This document shows, one piece after another, positions 59,400 through 64,000 of a stretch of DNA of 64,000 nucleotides. The notes under the pieces were generated by a model. That model did no database searches and had not been told where the DNA came from. It was given only the letters and a program-made list of their open reading frames with translations. The DNA is from Zeugodacus cucurbitae. Lineage: Eukaryota; Arthropoda; Insecta; Diptera; Tephritidae. The stretch covers positions 13,251,501 through 13,315,500 of the forward strand of contig NC_071667.1 in the NCBI RefSeq assembly GCF_028554725.1, in the 5' to 3' direction. Each line of letters starts with the position of its first letter. The first letter of the stretch is position 1. The translations under genes were made by a program, and so were the position numbers.

Positions 59400-60237
59400 A
59401 GGCGGGTGCGTATCTTCGCTGTAACCAGATAATGGTCCGAGTCTCTATTTGGTCCTCGGAGCGTACGCACGTCTAAAACACTGAAGACATGTCTTCCGTC
59501 TATCACAACGTGATTGATTTGGTTACGCGTGTTTCGATCAGGAGGCAGCCAAGTAGCTTGGTGTATCTTCTTATGCTGGAATCTGGTACTACAGACGACC
59601 ATATTTCGGGCCCCAGCGAAGTCGATCAGCCTCAGGCCGTTTGGAGTTGTTTCGTCATGGAGGCTGAATTTTCCGACTGTTGTGCCAAAGACACCTTCTT
59701 TACCCACCCTGGCGTTAAAATCGCCAAGCACGATTTTGACATCGTGGCGGGGGTTAGCGCTCGTAGGTACGTTCTAGGCGCTCATAGAAAGCATCTTTGG
59801 TCACATCGTCCTTCTCTTCCGTTGGGGCGTGGGCGCAAATAAGCGATATGTTGAAGAACCTCGCTTTTATGCGGATTGTGGCTAGACGTTCATCCACCGG
59901 GGTGAATGCCAGGACTCGGCGACGGAGTCTCTCCCACCACAAATCCAACACCAACGCCAACTACAACGCTGTAGTAGATGTCACAAGGACCCACCTTCTT
60001 CCGTCCTTGTCCCGCCCATCGCACTTCTTGGATGGCGGTGATGTCAGCCTTTAGTCGTATGAGGACATCAACCAGCTGGGCAGAGGCACCTTCCCAATTA
60101 AGGGTCCGGACATTCCAGGTGCATGCCCTTAAATCCTTATCCTTAAAACGTTTGCAGGGGTCGTCATCAAAAGGGGGGTGTCTCATCCGAGGCTTTCGTC
60201 GATTTTTAATTGGTACATCGTTACTCCCTACGCACAA
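59315..60237 (-). pseudogene. RTE apurinic-type endonuclease portion, frameshifted
   Basis: Three frames in succession: 60237..59890 (ACTWNVRTLNWEG, AIQEVRW), 59960..59754 (ICAHAPTEEKDD) and 59731..59315 (LGDFNARVGKE, INHVVIDGRH, GPNRDSDHYLV). These are the N, E, D-N and SDH motifs of APE endonucleases in order. Intact motifs but shifted frames make this a pseudogene. Confidence 0.8.
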
Positions 60238-60353
60238 CCGCGGGAGCGGGTTCGCCTTCTCACTTTAGCTCGCCTTTAAACGGATGTTTGTTAGCTACCC
60301 AGAGGATACTTGGTCTAAAACCGGAAGTCGTGAGATGCTTGAATCATGTGGAG

Positions 60354-60691
60354 AAGAATCGTTTCATTCGGCTGTCATTCGAATATCGAAAAAGTGAAAA
60401 ACTAACCTTTTTTACTCTCCGTGAGGATCCATCCATTCCCGCGCTATTTAGTGTATACGATATTTATATTCCATTAAAGTCGGTTGGCAACCATTGAACT
60501 ATTTCCCCTGACTTTAATATCGATAAGTTATAAGTGTATTTCAGATGTCCGAAAATGAGCTTGCCTTTTTACTTTGTTGGTACAAAATTAAATGTAGTAC
60601 TAAATGAAACGGTCTGAATCTTACAAGAAAATACACATATTCATAAATATTCTTCATGATATTATTACATACAAAATATTGATACAGCAGA
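60354..60691. other. Gene-free stretch
   Basis: Nothing recognised. The first bases could still belong to the RTE 5' UTR. Confidence 0.35.
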
Positions 60692-61013
60692 AGTGTGTTC
60701 AAAAAATAACGGGAATTTTTTATTTGAAAAAAAAAATTAATTAATTCTCCCACATTACGCCAACCACAATAATGTTGTTGGCTTTAAAATACTCTGAATT
60801 TATATTGTGCACTTCTTCCAATCTTCGAAACATTTGTCAAACTCGAGTTTTGGGGCAGCCTTAAGCTCTTTCAGCGATGCACATTAAATGTCATAGATGC
60901 CCTTTAAAGTTCTGTTTAGTTTTAGAAATACGAAAAAACCATGAGAAATGTTTGGTGAATACGGAGGCTAGGGCATCGTTACAGTATTTTTGACGTTATT
61001 TTTTGAACACACC
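60692..61013 (-). mobile_element. Internally deleted DD34D mariner
   Basis: The ends are inverted copies of GTGTGTTCAAAAAATAAC (left at 60693, right at about 61011). On the minus strand the remaining coding sequence reads, with stops, SLKELKAAPKLEFDKCFEDW (about 60885..60825), the C-terminal end of DD34D mariner transposases. Most of the gene is missing. Confidence 0.7.
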
Positions 61014-61744
61014 TTGTATGCAGTTGAACGTAATAAGTAAATAAAAAAATCGACAAGACACATCATTACAACGTCTAACACGTTTATCACATGCTTCTTG
61101 TCGAAATTGGCAATATTCAAAAATTTTACAACGCATATGAAGAATATACAACAATAAACTACAGGGATACAAGGCATCATCGTAATGTTGATAACCTTGC
61201 TTACTTGTAAGTATTATCTTTTTTACAACAAAAATGAAACAAGAAAAATAAGTGGAATTCTTTCGTTACTCTAAAAATTACACACTCCAACAACAACTGA
61301 GGCAGACAGCTGCAGCAGATGGCTGTTATGTATGTGCAAGCATATGAGTTTTTAAATCCAAGAGTACATAGTTTTGCTTAGATACATAAGAAGCGATGTT
61401 CCTATAAGCTGGTAAACTTCAAGTGCCCTCGGCAAACAGCTGCATATTATTATATTTACTACACATATGTACATATATGCAGTCATGTATATATATTGTT
61501 TTGTATTGGACTTCAAATGCTTGAATGGCTTCGATTTTGTCTGAAACATTGTTTAGTAACAAACGCCTTCGAGAAGCGTGGAATCTTCTACCAAATGTTG
61601 ACGCCCAAACCTAAGTATTTCAGTAATATCAATTTGAAATAAAATCTAAATATCAAATTGGACTGATTTAGTGGTAAGTTCTGAAACTGTGGACTTGTCA
61701 TTCTTTAACCCAAATATCCGTAGGCAGACATGTATTCATCTAAC
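61014..61744. other. Gene-free stretch
   Basis: No gene recognised. Confidence 0.35.
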
Positions 61745-62278
61745 CATAAGAAATGACGACGCTTTGTGCTTTGTGCTTTGTCAACCTTTCTCGCTTCTTC
61801 ACTGCTAGGAACCTACCACTCTCCCCTACCAAATCCACAACGACCCTATTCACGAGTGAGACGAAGGAGTACAGTCTAGACCTGAACATTTCAGTCGATG
61901 GAATTAAAGTTCCGACGGTTAATAAGCTTCAGACTTGTCAAAACACCGCTCTCCGGACAGCGACAGGTTGCCTCTTGATGTCTCCGGTCGAGCACCTTAT
62001 GGTACCTGTTAAGGAGCGTAACGTAATGCTATCCAAAAAATTCACCAGTCACCTACTGGAAGCAGGCCGTCTCTATGTAATATATGTATGTCCTGCATGA
62101 AAAGAGTCCCCGCATGACACTAACTACCTCTTTGCATGTCCTCTTAATCCTGCTCATCTAACATCCCTTTCCCTATGGTCCGATCCCAACAGCTCGTTTC
62201 CGGAGCCTCCCGTTAGATGTCTTTGATGACAATCAGTTCAGGCGGGCTTGAGTAACTGTTACAACAACAATAATAATG
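61745..62278 (+). pseudogene. Jockey-type LINE, 3' end fragment
   Basis: It contains ARNLPLSPTKSTTTLFTSET and VDGIKVPTVNK-type sequence. A deletion of about 100 codons then joins it to LQTCQNTALRTATGCLLMSP (frame open 61753..62100), followed by degenerate sequence and a tail ACAACAACAATAATAATG at about 62259..62276. Such CAA/TAA tails are common at LINE 3' ends. It is the same protein region as 25.8-26.4 kb. Confidence 0.65.
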
Positions 62279-63153
62279 ACGTTTTGTCGAAACTTTTTAT
62301 GCCTCGCTTACCTAGTTCAGCCGGTAATCCATTGACGGTTCCTCTATATATGAATATATTCAAAATCACTCTCCCATTTGTAGGTATTGATTAGATATCA
62401 GTGTTTTCATTTGAAGTTTACCTATTTTTATACTATCTGTCATTGGTGTTTTGAAAACTGTAACGGAAATTTTACTTGTTCTCGCACAGCAAGCAAAAAC
62501 GTGTTGCAATATTGTATAATTTTTAAAAGTTTATTTTTTTACAGTTACATAACATAGAAGGCCGTACGAGTATTATGAGAAACTCTTTTTCTACATTTGA
62601 TTTTATAATTTATGTTAGTAACATGTCGATAATAGTGACACGAGCTGGATGCGCTAACTTAAAAATGTATGAGCATAAGCCCAAGTGTGTTGGTGAATGC
62701 GCACACCTACATGGATAAATACAAAACTGTGTGTGTTTGATAGTATGTGTCTTTGCAAACAAATGTGCACCCACATTTAGAGTTAGCAGCTACATTTAGA
62801 GTTAGCAGCTACATTTAGTAGGACATGCATATGGTGCTTACATATGATTGGTGCATACACACACAGCCACAAACTCGTGCTTAAAGAGGCCCAGCTGCGA
62901 AAACTTACATAGAATGATATTTTCGTACAAAATGGTAAAAGAAAAAAACAACAAACACGTTGAATGACATGAACAACTTCAATTGAGGTCATGTCCAGAC
63001 ACCATCGACCCATCACTACTGCCAACACAGTGACGATGCCATCAACGAAAACAAGTTACCCAAAATCATACACAAACACACACCATCCAGCATACATGCA
63101 ATCAGAAACTAACCGACAGCCACTCAGCGCGAACTAACTGACAACCAAACGAA
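62279..63153. other. Gene-free stretch, possible 5' UTR at right
   Basis: No gene to about 62900. The last 150 bases are CA-rich (ACACAAACACACACC and similar), like many fly 5' UTRs, and precede the candidate exon. Confidence 0.35.
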
Positions 63154-63200
63154 ATGGCAGCAACACCAACCGCACCATCAGAATTGGTGGAAGCGACAAA
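63154..63200 (+). CDS. Candidate first coding exon of a host gene (partial)
   Basis: ATG at 63154 in a good fly start context (CGAAATGG), then 15 codons, MAATPTAPSELVEAT, and a perfect splice donor AA|GTAAGT at 63201. The exon is 47 bp (phase 2). The gene would continue beyond the right edge, with its first intron containing the Helentron-like repeat at 63.5 kb. I do not recognise the product. Support is only the start context, donor and composition. Confidence 0.4.
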
Positions 63201-63504
63201 GTAAGTAGCGGCTGCATACACATGTGCAATTCATGTCGGAATTTTATTATATATTATCTACATACATAAACTACATGTACTCATACAGAAATGTAACTTT
63301 GCAATTTTTTTCAACCATATCCCCCACATCGCTTTACTCACTACCCCACTCGATTATAACATATGCCCGCGGAATAGTGTTACATTTTGTAAGCCATCCA
63401 TGGAGGTACAAAGTTCACACTTATACAAGTAGATACATTTATATATGGAAGTAGTTAGTTGTGTTTTAACGAGTATTTGCAGCATCAGCAACGATTTTTT
63501 GAGA

Positions 63505-64000
63505 CAACGAGTTTCGAGTAGTTTCGGAGATATGGTTTTTGACCCATAAGTGGGCGGAGCCACACTCACTTAAAATTATATATACCAATTTGGGTGGTGC
63601 CCTTCTGTACCTTCTTTATAATGAAATTTAAGGTTTCTTGTGATTTTTCTTACTGAATGAAAGCATTTTTAGTAGTTTTCAACATAACCTTTGTATGGGA
63701 GGTGGGCGTGGTTATAATCCGATATCCATCATCGTATCCATCCATCCATTTTTGGAATATATAAGGAAATGCCTGAAAAAAAACGACTCCTGAGAATTTC
63801 GTTGATATAGCTTTAATAGTTTACGAGATATGTACAAATCTCCACTTTCCCAAAAAAATTACATCCAAATATGCCCCTTCCTAGAACAATCCTTAATTCC
63901 ATAGCTTTATTTATGGCTTAGTTATGGAACTTTATGTGTTTTCGGTTTTCGCCATTTTGTGGGCGTGGCAGTGGTCCGATTTTAATCTTCGAAAGCAACC
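63505..64000 (-). mobile_element. Helentron-like (HINE) repeat, copy F, partial
   Basis: Inverted relative to copies A-E. It contains the reverse complements of the CCATATCTC...GAAACTACTCGAC, CACGCCCACCTCCCATACAA and CACTGCCACGCCCAC blocks. It is truncated at its inner end and runs off the window. Confidence 0.7.

Larger units (their letters stand above)
57780..60353 (-). mobile_element. RTE-clade LINE, long but damaged and 3'-truncated
   Basis: Read on the minus strand it runs from the 5' UTR (about 60353..60238, similar to the inverted block at 37141..37286) through an APE-type endonuclease and reverse transcriptase. It is cut off inside the C-terminal part at about 57780, after IKLNKSLITP. 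The frame is broken at least three times. It lacks the 3' UTR and CATA tail, so a deletion or rearrangement removed its end. Confidence 0.8.

Noticed and set aside
58921..60268. Several plus-strand frames of 85-117 codons
   Set aside because: Antisense to RTE endonuclease and reverse transcriptase coding sequence.

Overview
This is a piece of an insect nuclear genome, most likely a tephritid fruit fly or a close relative. The evidence is small spliced introns, fly-type TATA/Inr and Inr/DPE core promoters, very AT-rich intergenic DNA, and typical dipteran transposon families (DD41D and DD34D mariners, RTE- and jockey-like LINEs, PIF/Harbinger with a MADF gene). The species call is inference; no host gene here is diagnostic.

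Layout. (1) 0.2-11.7 kb: a tandem cluster of three minus-strand UDP-glycosyltransferase (UGT) genes. Two are full length with two exons. The third has an in-frame internal deletion that joins the signal-peptide exon to the C-terminal membrane tail. The first and third copies share promoters and kilobases of upstream DNA, so whole segments were duplicated. The cluster holds a pogo-like MITE, another TIR element, a Helentron-like repeat and a 5'-truncated RTE LINE. (2) 11.8-36.5 kb: no convincing host gene. It contains a dead mariner, Helentron-like repeats, a foldback-like element (17.7-20.6 kb) with a TTAA-flanked piggyBac-type MITE inside, a jockey-type LINE fragment, and an almost intact DD41D mariner (27.4-28.8 kb). 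(3) 36.5-47.5 kb: a nested complex. About 450-bp inverted repeats flank a 5'-inverted RTE copy, a PIF/Harbinger element inserted in that RTE's 3' UTR, and a full-length I-clade LINE with intact ORFs, a 13-bp target duplication and an Inr+DPE promoter. (4) 47.5-64 kb: MITEs, a Helentron-like repeat, dead mariners, a large RTE pseudoelement (57.7-60.4 kb, minus), a jockey-type 3' fragment, and at 63.15 kb a candidate first coding exon of a host gene that would run off the right edge.

How the parts relate. The UGTs are probable ER-membrane detoxification enzymes. Copies 1 and 3 carry Gln where copy 2 has the expected catalytic His. In the Harbinger element, transposase and MADF genes lie on opposite strands with interlocked introns, so each intron contains an exon of the other gene. 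No tRNA, rRNA or CRISPR array was recognised. Intron positions are read by eye from splice consensus and reading-frame continuity, and the element boundaries come from visible TIRs and target duplications.
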